A stretch of 64,000 nt of DNA from Isoetes taiwanensis (taxonomy: Eukaryota; Streptophyta; Lycopodiopsida; Isoetales; Isoetaceae): positions 17,306,372 to 17,370,371 of the forward strand of contig JAJEKV010000017.1 of NCBI GenBank assembly GCA_021234155.1. Direction: 5' to 3'. A program made the position numbers and the translations under genes. The notes beneath the pieces are model-generated. The model was not told the origin of the DNA. It did not search any database and saw nothing but the letters and a program-made list of their open reading frames with translations. This document shows, in pieces, positions 22,680-33,200 of this stretch; position 1 is the stretch's first letter, and each line of letters opens with the position of its first letter.

Positions 22680-23297
22680 AGGAAGAGAATGAGGAAGGCG
22701 GACAGGAGGAGGATGAGGCCGAGGACGCCAGGGAACCATCCAACCCCGACGCCTGCCCACCCTACCCGAAGTGGCCCAGGCCACCAAAGATAGTTAAGAA
22801 ACAAAAGGTGGGGGAACATGAGTTCATGCTCAAGCAGGACCGCGAATTCCAAAGGAGGAAGAAGGCATATCAGGAGTACCTCCGCAGATGGAAGAGGTAC
22901 AATGACTGGTACTGCAAGCATAACGTACAGAAGTAAGTTAAGGGCGGGGGGCCGAAGAATCAGCCGAAGCCGCCGCCACCACGACCGAAGCCGTTGAAGA
23001 AGGTCCATCACGGGCTAGCACGCCCGTGTCTTCCGGGAGATTAGGCACTTCTAACATTGCACTAATCTCCTGATCCGGAAGGCGCCGTTCAAACGGCTCC
23101 TCCAGGAGATCATGCAGGAGTTTTGGACCGATTATAGGGTCACACCCCTAACGGTCCGATCCCTGCAAGAAGTGGCAGAGGCAGAACTGGTCCAACTCTT
23201 CGAAGAGGGCAATTTGTACGCCATCCACGCGAAGAGGATGACAGGGATGCCCAAGGATCTTCATCTGGCGAGGAGGATCCGCAAGGAGAAGCCCTAG
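22680..23297 (+). pseudogene. Histone H3-derived gene, 3' part (linker and H3 fold)
   Basis: After the GGAGG duplication the acidic linker resumes (EEENEEGGQEEDEAED). It passes through a basic segment KWPRPPKIVKKQKVG and a charged helix-like part RRKKAYQEYLRRWKRYNDWY to a TAA. From about 22997 the text aligns along its length with the H3 core: [75 protein letters not shown] and RKEKP, then TAG at 23295-23297. In H3 these are REIRKYQ, LLIRKLPFQRLVREI, LQEAAEAYLVGLFEDTNL and [25 protein letters not shown]. A one-base shift lies near 23020, and a TAA at 23052-23054 stands where H3 has Gln in REIRKYQ. The length of loop 1 matches ordinary H3 and not the longer loop of CENH3. The identification of the fold is firm; the gene is decayed. 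Confidence 0.85.
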
Positions 23298-23535
23298 AAG
23301 CTTCAAATTTTGTACTTAATTAAATTATACATATAAGCTATCCTTTTGTGTAAGTCAATTCTTATATAGTCAATTCTTATATATAAAAGTACTTCCTCTG
23401 TAGAACCAATCTCTCATATGTATAAAAGCATTTTTGTCTAAATTAAATTGTTATAGAACCTTTCATATTGTAGTTAAAATGTTCTTATTACTAAATATGT
23501 GTAAAATTTTGCCTTAAAAATTAAAAATTGGGCCA

Positions 23536-23985
23536 AAGTCAACCCATTCGGGTCACCCTACGCCAATGGCCTCTGCGTCGCAAATGCAAACCCGTTTCGC
23601 GCGAGTTGATCCGAGTTGCTTGAACTGTGGGATAATTGATCTAATTTTTGTACAAAAAGAGGTTAGAATGCTTAGAATTAGTTTAGAAATATAATGTAGC
23701 ACTTAAATTTTGTTAAAAACATCAAAAAGTAGTCAAGAATGGTCCACTCGGGTCACCCTGCGCCAATGGCCTCTGCATCGCGAACGCAGACCCCTTACGC
23801 ACGAGTTGACCCGAGTCACCCATAATTGTAGTCTAGGATTGATCCAAATATGCATTTTAGTGTCTTATAGCTCCTAGAAACGTTCACTTTTGGTAGAAAT
23901 CGACCCATTCGGGTCATCCCATGCTAATGGCCTCTGCGTCGGAACGCAGGCCGTTTCGCGCGAGTTGACCCAAGTTGACCATGTT
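23536..23985. repeat. Three imperfect copies of an 85-bp GC-rich core
   Basis: Copies at about 23536-23625, 23736-23820 and 23897-23985 share CCA(T/C)TCGGGTCA(C/T)CC, AATGGCCTCTGC(G/A)TCG, CGCA(G)ACC and CG(C/A)GAGTTGA(C/T)CC, separated by AT-rich spacers. GACCCATTCGGGTC in the third copy is itself a near-perfect hairpin. Spacing is about 200 and 160 bp. Confidence 0.8.
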
Positions 23986-24152
23986 TGACCAAACTTGCCC
24001 AAATTTGATCCAACAAACTGCCATGTAGTGTTTCTTGACTTGTTTTACTTAGATTTGCACTTCATATTACCTAATTTGGAGATCCATAGCCTTAGAACAT
24101 AGGTCTACTTGATCAAGAAGTCTTGGGCACGGAAACCTAGTGAGCCTTAGTC

Positions 24153-24159
24153 TATAAAA
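24153..24159 (+). promoter_or_regulatory. Probable TATA box
   Basis: TATAAAA lies 111 bp upstream of the ATG at 24271, followed by a C/T-rich stretch that could hold the cap site and leader. Position and sequence fit a plant pol II promoter for the decayed gene downstream. Confidence 0.5.
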
Positions 24160-24270
24160 AGGGGTCTCATTTGCCATTTTCTCTTCACCAAGTTTGCTCT
24201 CATCCTGTTAGGCGATTTTCCAGTCCTTTGTCAATCCTTCCAAACCATTTTTTGCACTCATCTCTGCTCA

Positions 24271-25153
24271 ATGGCGCCCACGAACTTTGTTCAATGGTAC
24301 AACAGTGCTAACCACATCCATGATTTTCCTGTAGATGAGGCCTTCCATGTCTTTGATCATCTCTTCGACCTCCATGCAACCCTGACTAAAACCCCTTATT
24401 ACATAGATATAACGTGCCAGTATGACCAGCAAGTCTTACCCTGGGAAGTCAGCCTTCCCAAAAGGGAGGCAAGTGGGTATCCTTGGAGTCGTTAAGTCAA
24501 GTCATAGGCAGATGATCCAGAGTCAAGGGGCAGCTGTGGGATAGGACGAAGAATATGCTTGATTATATGAGTTGTAAAGCTCATGGACATAGGTGTGTCT
24601 CGGCGCATGCATTTCTTTCCTTATTTATGCATTACAGGGCAGTCAACAAGGTGGGGGAGCCTTCGATCCAATCCTTGGACCTTGTACCACTAAACACAAG
24701 GGTAGATCAGGACGAGATCCACGAGATTCAGTCCTCAGAGTATGTCTACCACGACACTGAATCAGGGGCACTTCAGAGCGAGCAAGATCATGAACAAGAA
24801 GGCGAAGAAGATCAAGATTGGGAGAGCAGGGAAGCAGCAAGAATGGAGAGGCAAATAGCAAGGCATGACGACGATACCAGGCGGGCCAACGAACCACCCA
24901 TCGGCATTACAACCCTATCGCCGATAGTGATCGAAGGGGAGGAGTACATCCTGGCAAATGGCATCCTCCATCTTCCATTTGGAAGAAGAGCTCAAAATCG
25001 ATGAGCTCTTAGGTCTGATTGCAAAGGAACAGCAGAGCGACTTCATCGACTATTCATACCAAGAAGTCCCAAGGGAGGTAACGGAGCGGCACTCTTATGC
25101 CGGCGAGACGATGTCCGATGTCGCCACATACGAATACATAAGGGAATTGTATC
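24271..25153 (+). pseudogene. Unrecognised decayed gene, 5' part
   Basis: From the ATG at 24271: MAPTNFVQWYNSANHIHDF, VDEAFHVFDHLFDLH and YYIDITCQYDQQVLPWEVS, up to a stop at 24495. After frame changes the text goes on as QLWDRTKNMLDYMSCKAHGH, then the open frame 24555-25004, rich in Glu/Asp/Gln (SEQDHEQEGEEDQDWESREA) and ending with VIEGEEYILANGILHLPFG. A second overlapping frame carries ELLGLIAKEQQSDFIDYSYQ and VATYEYIRELY up to the hAT insertion at 25154. I do not recognise the protein. GC-rich codon use and an upstream TATA box suggest a once-real gene, of host or element origin. 25146-25153 (ATTGTATC) is the left hAT target duplication. Confidence 0.5.
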
Positions 25154-26549
25154 CAGGGTTCAAGTTTGACAGCTTTCATGCCTGTTTTTGGCTTTTTTGC
25201 CCGTCAAAACAGGCTGAAAAAAAAAAGTGCCCTGCATATGAAGGGTAACAAATATCAATTTGCCTGTCATAGAGAAAGGCAAAAAAAAAAAGTGTATGTC
25301 ATTTGAAAGGTCCAAAATATAAAATTGCCTTTCATTTTTGTGTGCACTAGGGTTATTTTTATAGGTATATATTAGAGGTACATACAATCCCTTAATATCC
25401 ATATAAAAAATGAATTGGGTAAAAAACTAACAATATTAAAAATCCCAAATCCCGATTCCCTCCTATTATTATTTTGGAATATTTTCAGCTATGTATCCGG
25501 TAAGCCAGGCCAAAATCCAGGCTCCAGCCAGCTGCCTGCTGCCACGCATGGCTTTTCCGGTAAGCCAGGCCAACGCCAAGGCCAAGCCGGCCGGGTAACC
25601 TGAACCTCTGCTCTGAAATTTTTTACAGTTCTTTCTTTTCCCCCCTTTTACAGAAAACAGAGGTCTGCTGCGTCTGCGTCTGTGTGGAGGTCGGACGGAT
25701 TCGCCAATAAAACTCTGTTATGTGCTGCTGGACGGACTGGTGCTGGACTGCTGGTGGACCACATTTCCTGTAGCTATTGAAATCAGAGCAGAGGGAGACC
25801 AAATACCAATGGAGGACATTAACCATAACAATAAGAGCCCCACTTCTGCAACAACGACAGGTAATCCATTTTTGTTCATGTTTGTTGAAATAGTCCATTA
25901 AACTTCTCCCGATTAGATTAGTTAGATTGATTATTTAGGTCTATTCTCTTCTTGCTTACAAAAAGGGCACGTTCAAACAAGAAAAGGAGGAGGAATGCTG
26001 ATGGTTGCAGGTCTATGCTACCTTTTTACAAATCTACCCAAAGTGTTGTTATTGAGAATAGATCTGAAATCCAAGATACAGTAATAGCAGAATCAAATCA
26101 GACAGTCATTGAGATTATGGGTGAGTCAGTTGTGGTAGGAGATGTGCCTGAACAAGGGATGGCTGAGGCTGCTAGTGCTTCTACTTCCACTAAAAGGAAA
26201 TGGAGAAATGAGTGGATAAAGTTTCATAAATGGGCATTTAGAGTGAAGACTCCAACAAACGAGGATCATGCTAAATGTAGTTGGTGCATTGAGTTCAAGA
26301 AGAGTAACACATATAGCTATGTAACATTGAGTTCAAGAAGAGTAACACAGTTGGTCATTAGTATTTACTACTATGTAATTTACCGTTTTGTTCTAAGTTT
26401 ATAACCGAAAAATGGTCTTCCGTCAATTAAAATTTTTGTATGTCAGTTGAAAGGTTCGAATTGATCAACCTTCTGTCATGTGAAAGGCAAAAAAAAAAAA
26501 AGTGCCTGCCATTGGAAAATTAGGGGGTGCCTGTCAAACTTGAACCCTG
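25154..26549. mobile_element. hAT-type DNA transposon, 8-bp TSD ATTGTATC
   Basis: The ends are a perfect 19-bp inverted repeat: CAGGGTTCAAGTTTGACAG at 25154-25172 and its complement at 26531-26549. ATTGTATC occurs directly outside both ends (25146-25153 and 26550-26557). An 8-bp duplication and a CAGGG-type terminus are hAT hallmarks. Subterminal regions carry repeats of the type TGTCATNNGAAAGG(C)AAAAAAAA near both ends. At 1396 bp the element is too short for a full transposase, so it is a deletion derivative. It sits in a decayed gene whose reading continues across the empty site as ELY-HRQPS. Confidence 0.92.
25809..26404 (+). pseudogene. Partial hAT transposase N-terminus, BED-like zinc finger
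   Basis: An ATG at 25809 (MEDINHNNKSPTSATTT) may begin a first exon ending near a GTAATC donor at 25861. The open frame 25952-26404 has basic RARSNKKRRRNADG, then KRKWRNEWIKFHKWAF, and HAKCSWCIEFKK with a C-x2-C pair, followed by unrelated-looking residues to a stop at 26402-26404. This layout resembles the BED/TTF-like finger at the N-terminus of hAT transposases and of proteins derived from them. The dimerisation and catalytic parts are missing. The splice between the two parts could not be made to fit the frame. Confidence 0.55.
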
Positions 26550-27188
26550 ATTGTATCACCGACAACCATCAGTCATACCAGAGGAGGAGTTTCAAACGAT
26601 CCAAAGCAGGTTGTACAAACCAGGGAGGGGCCCAAGCTCTAGCTGACCCGTTCGAGCACGTAGCATGCGGGAGGCGTCCAGCAGCACAACCTAGATAGTG
26701 CAACCACGATGTGGAGGGATCATGAAGACCTCCTAGCACTGGACGTCTACGGCGGAGTCGCTCAACGGAAAGGCACAGGGTCGCAGGCGGTGGGATTGGC
26801 GAGGGCGCTTCGATACTATCTCCCAATCCTTAGTCAGGGCCAGATGATACTCTTCCACAGGGAGTTCAGCCCACGAGGGGAGGAGGTCGTAGCACTCTTG
26901 ATAGCACTCTCAGGGTTCGGGTAGCACGCCAAGTTGAGCAACAACACGGATCATGTCATCCTCTTCAAGAGATTCGTAGTACTCTATAGTCTCGACTTCG
27001 CTAGGGGTCACGTAAGAGATGCACCAATGAGGGTCCTCGCGGTGACAGCACCTCCACTTCCACCACCTCAAATGGCTCGAGCTCTCGAAGGCCGATCATC
27101 AAGAAACATCTTGCACAACATCGGCAAGGGCCTCCGACTCAAGGACGTGAAGAATTTCTTCAAGTCCATGAAGGGCTCTCGACGATGA
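26550..27188 (+). pseudogene. Unrecognised decayed gene, 3' part
   Basis: Beyond the hAT element the host text continues: HRQPSVIPEEEFQTIQSRLY, stops, then the open frame 26709-26924 (MWRDHEDLLALDVYGGVAQR, ALRYYLPILSQGQMILFH, EVVALLIALSGFG) and 26934-27188 (HVILFKRFVVLYSLDFARGH, ILHNIGKGLRLKDVKNFFKS, ending KGSRR). An AT-rich 3' flank follows. I do not recognise the product. Stops and shifts between the frames show it is decayed. Confidence 0.45.
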
Positions 27189-27429
27189 AACACCCCTTGT
27201 TTCTCTATATTATTATATGTATAAAGATAATTTAAACTTCCACGTACTCTTATCTATTTCTATATAATGTATAAGCTTCTGATGTATCCATTATCATAAC
27301 CCTTTGTTAACTTATAAGTTGAATTTCAACTTGATTTCTTTTATGCCTAACAACAATTGACCTGTAAATTATGTTATATGATGTATAACTTTAAATAACA
27401 ACCATGGTGACTAATACTTGCAGCTAGGA
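27189..27429. other. AT-rich spacer before the chromovirus gag
   Basis: No coding content. The expected LTR and primer site of the chromovirus were looked for here and not found. Confidence 0.5.
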
Positions 27430-28035
27430 ATACCAGCTCAGGGTCCCAAGGTTATGGTCGGCAACATCAGTGGCAGCCCAGAAACTTGTTCGGCCAAGAG
27501 TAGGATGAAGAGCAAGAGATGATAGTTGAAGCAATGAACACAGGGTTGACACAGATGAGGAATGCAATGGGCCACACCATTGATGCACGCCCAAGAATAT
27601 GAACCGATGCCACCTCTACCACCAAGAGGTCTAGATGAAGCTCCTCAGCCGGAGAGGGAAGAAGTCCAGGCACCCGAGAAGAACAAGAAGAGGAAAATAA
27701 GAAGTAGGAGGAGTCCATCTCCTTCTAGCTCCAGCCGATCAGACACCACAGGGAGCGAATCTCGAAGTAGTTCGAAAAGTGGGTCAGATATTTCTCAGGG
27801 CAGGGACAAGAACTGGAGGACAGAGGACTATCAAAAGAAGGTGGATAATGCAATGAGCAATGTGTGGAGGACATGGAAATTGGCCAGTTATCAGGCAAAA
27901 AAAGGTCAGGAATGGAAGCAGAGGCTTAGTTGGATGAAATGGAAGAATTTGGGAATTCATATGGAATGAAGGACAAGAACATAAGCAAGGTAGCAACAAC
28001 GAACCTAATTGGGCCAGCCAAGATTTGGTGGAAAA
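27430..28035 (+). pseudogene. Chromovirus gag remnant
   Basis: In shifted frames: GYGRQHQWQPRNLFGQE, MIVEAMNTGLTQMRNAMGHT, then 27562-27969 with a Pro/Glu part and a Ser/Arg-rich tract RRSPSPSSSSRS, followed by KVDNAMSNVWRTWKLASYQ. A frame near 27990 gives KVATTNLIGPAKIWWKN, like the Gag core motif ending in W-W-x-N. The link to the pol remnant downstream is by position. Confidence 0.55.
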
Positions 28036-28584
28036 ATTAAATTGCAGATTCGGGACCTTCATGTAAAGGACTTCGCGAAGTAGGCGTCCCCTTTGTCGGA
28101 CCTCACTAAGAATAAGAAGGTGAAAGATTGGGTGCAACATTGGCTTGAGAATGTCCAACCTTCTTTTGAGAATCTCAAAGAGGCATTAACCACAGCACCA
28201 GTCCTTACCCTCCCATATCCAAGCAAGGACAAGTTGGTGGCAATAGATGCTAATAAGCTAGCGACAGGGGGAGTCCTTATGCAGGAGGGAAGAGTAGTTG
28301 CTTATGATTCGAAGAAGATGAACGGCGCCGAGCAACGCTACCCGACACATGACCAGGAACTCTTGGCCATAGTAAGAGCCCTGAGGATTTGGAGGCACTA
28401 CTTGTTAGGTAGAAAGTTCCAGCTGGATACAGACCACCAGAGCCTCCAGTATATCTTTACACAACCACTCCTAAATTTGAGACAAAGGAGGTGGATGGAA
28501 TTCCTCGAGGAATACGACTTTGAGATAGTCTACAAGCTGGGGAAATTGAACTGGTTGCGGATGTGCTCTCTCAAAGGCCATTAG
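28036..28584 (+). pseudogene. Chromovirus RT end and RNase H
   Basis: IRDLHVKDFAK is followed by a stop and then an open frame from 28093: PLSDLTKNKKVKDW, ENLKEALTTAPVLTLPY, VAIDANKLATGGVLMQEGR (first Asp), YDSKKMNGAEQRYPTHDQEL (Glu), WRHYLLGRKFQLDTDHQSL (second Asp) and FLEEYDFEIVYKLGK. This is the thumb of RT plus a normal Ty3 RNase H. The protease and most of RT, including YxDD, are missing between gag and this part, so the element carries a large internal deletion near 28030. Confidence 0.85.
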
Positions 28585-30268
28585 AGACAAGAGTTCATTG
28601 CAATGCCATATCAACACTCACCAGTGAGTTTGGCAAGAAGATAGAAGAAATGTTGCCATCGGACTGAGACTTCAAGGAAGCTTGGGCAAGCCTCTCTAAG
28701 AAGGCAAGAACGGACAAAGAAAGGGAAACCTTCAAGCATTTTAAGAAGGAAAGCAATCTATTGTACCATAAGAACAAATTGTGTGTATCAGAGTCATAGG
28801 GAATCAAAAAGTTGATACTCCATGACACACACAATAGCCCAATAGTCGGGCATGCGGGCTTTATGAAGACCTATTTCAAGATTAGAAGTAGCTACTTCTG
28901 GCCCGGCATGAAGAAGCAGATAGCCAAGTACATTCGAGAATGTCAGCTATGTCAGTAGATGAAGGTAGAGCAACTTCGAATTCAAGAGTGTTAGAGCAAT
29001 TGCCAGTGCCAAATGCCAAATGGGAAGTAATAAACATAGACTTCATTACGGGGCTCCCAAGAGCCATAAGAGGCAAATACGACTAAATGGTAGTAGTGGA
29101 CAAATTGTTAAAAATGGCGCATTTGTGCCATGTAGGACCACAGACACGACGTTGGATACCGCCGTATTGTTCACAAAGAAAATCTTTTGACTCCACGGAA
29201 TGCCAAGAGAGATAATCTCTGATAGGGATTTGAAGTTCATGAGTGCATTTTGGCAAGATCTCTTCACCACCATCCAGACAAAGCTGTCGATGAGTATGGC
29301 ATATCATCCTCAGACGGATGGGCAGACGGAGTGCAGGAACCGAATCATAGAAGATATGTTGAGGAACTACATCTAGAACAAGCAATCAAAGTGGGATGAT
29401 TTCATTCACTGTGTGGAGTTTGCATATAATAGCACCAAGCAAGAATCTTCTCAGATGTCCCCCTTCATGATCAATTATGAGTATCAATGCTTGACACCAG
29501 ACACGTGGCACAATCCAGTATCCAAGGTTGAAGTTTCTCAACAGATGTTATCTGATATGCAGCAGCTAGTGGAAGAAGTGCGAGGATATCTTCTAGCAGC
29601 AGGTGTGACGACCGCATCTGTCTCGTGTTCCTGCTTGCCGTCGGGCCATTGTACTCTTGATTCCTGTTCACATATCAGATTCTTTGCCTATCTTGGCATA
29701 TTTCTTTGTATTTCTTGCGTATTTTCCACGTAGTTTTCTTGTTTTCGCGTAGGTTCATGACAGCAAGAAGTCAAGACATAGGACCGCAAGAGAGTTCCAA
29801 GTAGGGGACAAAGTTTGGCTCAAGATCAAGGTCAAGCAAGCGAAGCTTTGCATCGGCAATTGTAAGAAGCTTGCTCCTAGGTGGGTAGGACCCTTCAAGA
29901 TTTTGGAGCGAATAGGAAGCCAATCCTACAAGCTCGACTTACCTGCACATCTTAAAGTCCATATCTTCCATGTGAGCCTGTTGAAGAGGCACACGCCAAA
30001 CCCGGAGGAGATTTTGGAAACTCCAACTTTGTTGGAGATGATGGAGGAATAGATTGAAATAGTGCCTAAGTTAGTCCTCGACAAGGCATTCAAGAAGATA
30101 AGAAGGTCTCAATTCCTCCAATATTTGGTCAAATGGAAGCACTTGCCCGTGGAAGACGCAACTTGGGTATTGAAGCAGGATCTAGAGAAGCAATACCTGA
30201 ACTTTATGAAGGAGTTTGATGGCCGAGTCATCTCCGAGCCGGTCGACGCCGACTTGCCAGGTGCTTAG
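28585..30268 (+). pseudogene. Chromovirus integrase and chromodomain
   Basis: From about 28800: ILHDTHNSPIVGHAGF and YIRECQLCQ make the H-H-C-C zinc site. VINIDFITGLPRAIRGKYD holds the first Asp, IISDRDLKFMSAFWQD the second, and YHPQTDGQTECRNR the Glu. There are stops at several places. WLKIKVKQAKLCIGN, KLAPRWVGPFKILERIG (GPF module) and VHIFHVSLLKRH follow. The last open frame (30062-30268) is a chromodomain: SQFLQYLVKWKHLPVEDATW and LEKQYLNFMKEF. That marks a chromovirus, a group thought to target heterochromatin through this domain. A 152-bp GT...AG segment (29601-29752) splits the integrase tail. Confidence 0.9.
29601..29752 (+). other. Possible spliceosomal intron in the integrase
   Basis: The integrase text runs ...EEVRGYLLAA up to CAGCAG, then GTGTGACG...TTTTCGCGTAG, then VHDSKKSRHRTAREFQVGDK in a frame that fits if the segment is removed. 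The segment begins GT, ends in a T-rich stretch plus TAG, and has stops. It could be an intron or a small insertion. Confidence 0.45.
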
Positions 30269-33200
30269 CTAAGTGTATGCCTTAGTATATCAGTAGTGAG
30301 GCATATGCATTTGGGCTAGTAGAGTGCATATGCCAAAGTCTTGGAAGAGTGGCATGGTAGGCGACCATCATTCAGATGATCTCTATGCCACGATGTACCA
30401 AGAGTGCGCGATGATAGGGGAGTCATGGTGAAGTATGAGAGAAGAAGATGGGATGGTGGAGGCTTAAACCATCATTCGGTATATGATCAAGGGGATCTGT
30501 ACAAGATAGCATGATCATGGGCAATGATAGGATCACCATAAGTGGTCCTATCAGTCATGGTGAAGTATGGGTGACCAGCTTGTCCTTCTTTGCGATGATG
30601 GGATTTTGGCAAACATAGAAGAGCGGCACACAATTTAAACCCTAAAACATGTGTGCAAGGGAAATATGAAGACTCACATTCTTGAAGATCACAAAGTAGA
30701 CACATTGTTGAAGAACCAAGGGGACATTCATTAGATATCACAAGCATAGCGGGAGAAGATTCAAGCATTGGGCAATGATAAAGGATCATCAAAACATGCC
30801 AACTAAGCCAAATGAAGATGGTGAACTATCATGTAAATCATTCGCGTGGTCCGGGCAAAGGCTGTTATAACGGCGGATCACATTTTCTTTGTTAACTATG
30901 ATGATAGAAAAGTCAAAACAGCTCGTTTAGTGCAATAGATAGAAGTTGAGATCTTTCCAATCTTAGGTGCTTTGCACATATTTTAACCACTTATGATTGT
31001 CAAAACTACAAAAAAAAAATATGGTTTTAAAACTATTCTGTGGGCTAAGAGATATACAAAAATATGTTGGAAAGATCTCAATGAGATCTATGAAGATCAA
31101 ACAAAAGCTCATTTGGACTTTTCTATTAACACTTATTGAAAAGAACCAAGGGAAGGACATTCATTAGATATCATGGTAGTTCATATAGGCAGCTTTTAGA
31201 AGGCCTTTTAAGATCAAATAAAGCAAAGCATAGTAAAGTTTGAAGATTGGGACCCCTGAAGAATGAAGTTTGGAAGATCCCTCAAAGATCCCTTGGTATG
31301 TAGTTTATTTGAAATCATTTTGGCATGAGTCCATCCAGGAACATCATACTTGCCTCATAATCCATATTCTTTTGCCTTACCTTCATTTTCCCTAGCCAAA
31401 GTTGGCAAATAGCTTTTTTTCTAATCAAAACACACCATTCGCACACCACACGCTCATCATACATCCATCATCTTGAATAAGCAAAAAAATTTCATCCAAT
31501 TTGACCTTTTCTATGATCTAAGATCATATTCTCTCTCTAAAAGTTAAACTAGAGAGAGAAAGTGCACAATGTCCCCAAACAAGCATGAAGAAGTGAAATG
31601 CCCAAGGTGTTGCATAAGGGACCCAAGGTTATGTGCACTAATGCCAAATTGTCCACGTTATCATCAAAATATGCCATTTAGCATCCACATCATCACCCAA
31701 GCATGCCATGTCATCATACACATGTCACCTACCATGAAACTCTTTCTTTCAAAATATTTGACCTAAGAAAAGTCAACATGTCATCATTCCATGATGCCAC
31801 ATCATTTCATGTTGGTCTGTGTTTGTTCAGCTGATTTTGATAAACAATGAGCCATCTCAGAGGTCCTACATATGTAATTATATTTAAAAAATTCCTAACT
31901 TTTTTTGCTGGGAGCGTGATTCCCTGAAATAGTAGAAACTTCTCCTCCACTAGCCAGATGTACTGCTTCATTCTTGCCTGAAAATGAGCCGGTTTTAGGG
32001 GCAACTTCTCCAAATTGTGCTATTTGACAAGTATCCCCTATTCCTGTAACAATTTCCAGAAGATCCTCAGCCTCTAACACATGTTTGATCTTCTCTTTTC
32101 ACATTTGAAATCCAGATCTTCCTTTATAAACTTCTACTTGAGATAGCAAGCTTGCTCCATACCTGCTAGCCATTTTCAAGCTTTGATAGCAATTGTTAAT
32201 TCTATTGATATTTTTGTCTAAGCAATTCTTACCACTTGCTAGCAAGGCAATTAATTCAAAAAACCAAGTTATTTCAAAAACAATAGTATGATATACTGTA
32301 GCGATTCAATGGGTTTAAACCATTTGCTATAGTAGAGAGAATTATTGTAGCATGTTTGACTCTGTTCTAATCCTCGACATTTTTCACAGTTCAATCTTAT
32401 GCACACAACTTATAAAAAATTCACGACCCTCTCTTAGTCATTTTTTTGGGTCATCCCAACTTTAGATATTGCTAACAATGAACAATAGTGCCAAATGCTC
32501 ATAAGCCACCTCCCAAATGTTAGGAACTTTCTAGTTTATGCCTAACCCTTGACTTTATCTCTTGCTCCAAAAGATACACGATAATAACATGAATATTCAA
32601 CACTTGTGTTTACCACAGAAGGTATTCTCAATAGTAGGTAAATCCTTGGACTAAGGGAATAGTGATGCATTTATGTAATATGTTCCTAGTTATAGAGGCC
32701 TTGAACCTACTCGGCTCCCAAGGCAAGACCACCTGTGAGCTTCATAGGTCAACTCCAGATTGCCACATGCTGCATAGAAGTGCAAACGAGGTCCAGCCCA
32801 ATCTAGCACCAACGAAGGAGATTGTGACTACACTGCTCTCACTAGTTGGGGATGCCATGAAAGGCAAGGTGGTTAGAGTTCTCCCGATGAGGAGAGTTTG
32901 AAGTAGATTCGCTCTTTGTTCCTCGTGCCTAAGTGGAGTTCTATATCATTTGTTTTCCAGCAACTAGATCTATGCTTAGTTGGGACATCGAGACGGATGC
33001 TGGCATGACCCTGGACTATTTGAGGTGGCAATATGGCTTTTCTACAAGCGATGTGGCCTCCAAGCTCAAGTCTCGCCTGAGGCAGACAAAATTGGATCCT
33101 TAGCCTATTACATATAACTTACCAACTAGCCAGTTAGTACATCTCCTTAGAAAAGGGCCCGAGACTTGGTACTCAAAATCCCTTTTTAGATAATATCTAA

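Larger units (their letters stand above)
23298..24270. other. Spacer with three GC-rich repeats and a TATA box
   Basis: No coding content. It starts as an AT-rich 3' flank of the H3-derived gene, then carries the repeats listed separately, and ends in a TATA-containing promoter-like stretch before the ATG at 24271. Confidence 0.6.

Noticed and set aside
22997-23297. Centromeric H3 (CENH3) as the identity of the H3 fold
   Set aside because: Loop 1 has the ordinary H3 length and the C-terminus matches the canonical AIHAKR-T-MPKD--LARRIR pattern, so nothing points to CENH3.
25809-26404. A full two-exon hAT transposase
   Set aside because: The visible donor and acceptor do not keep the frame and the catalytic part is absent, so only a partial remnant is annotated.
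23298-31800. LTRs for the chromovirus
   Set aside because: I compared the flanks of 27430-30268 by eye and found no pair of direct repeats or primer site, so no LTR is claimed.
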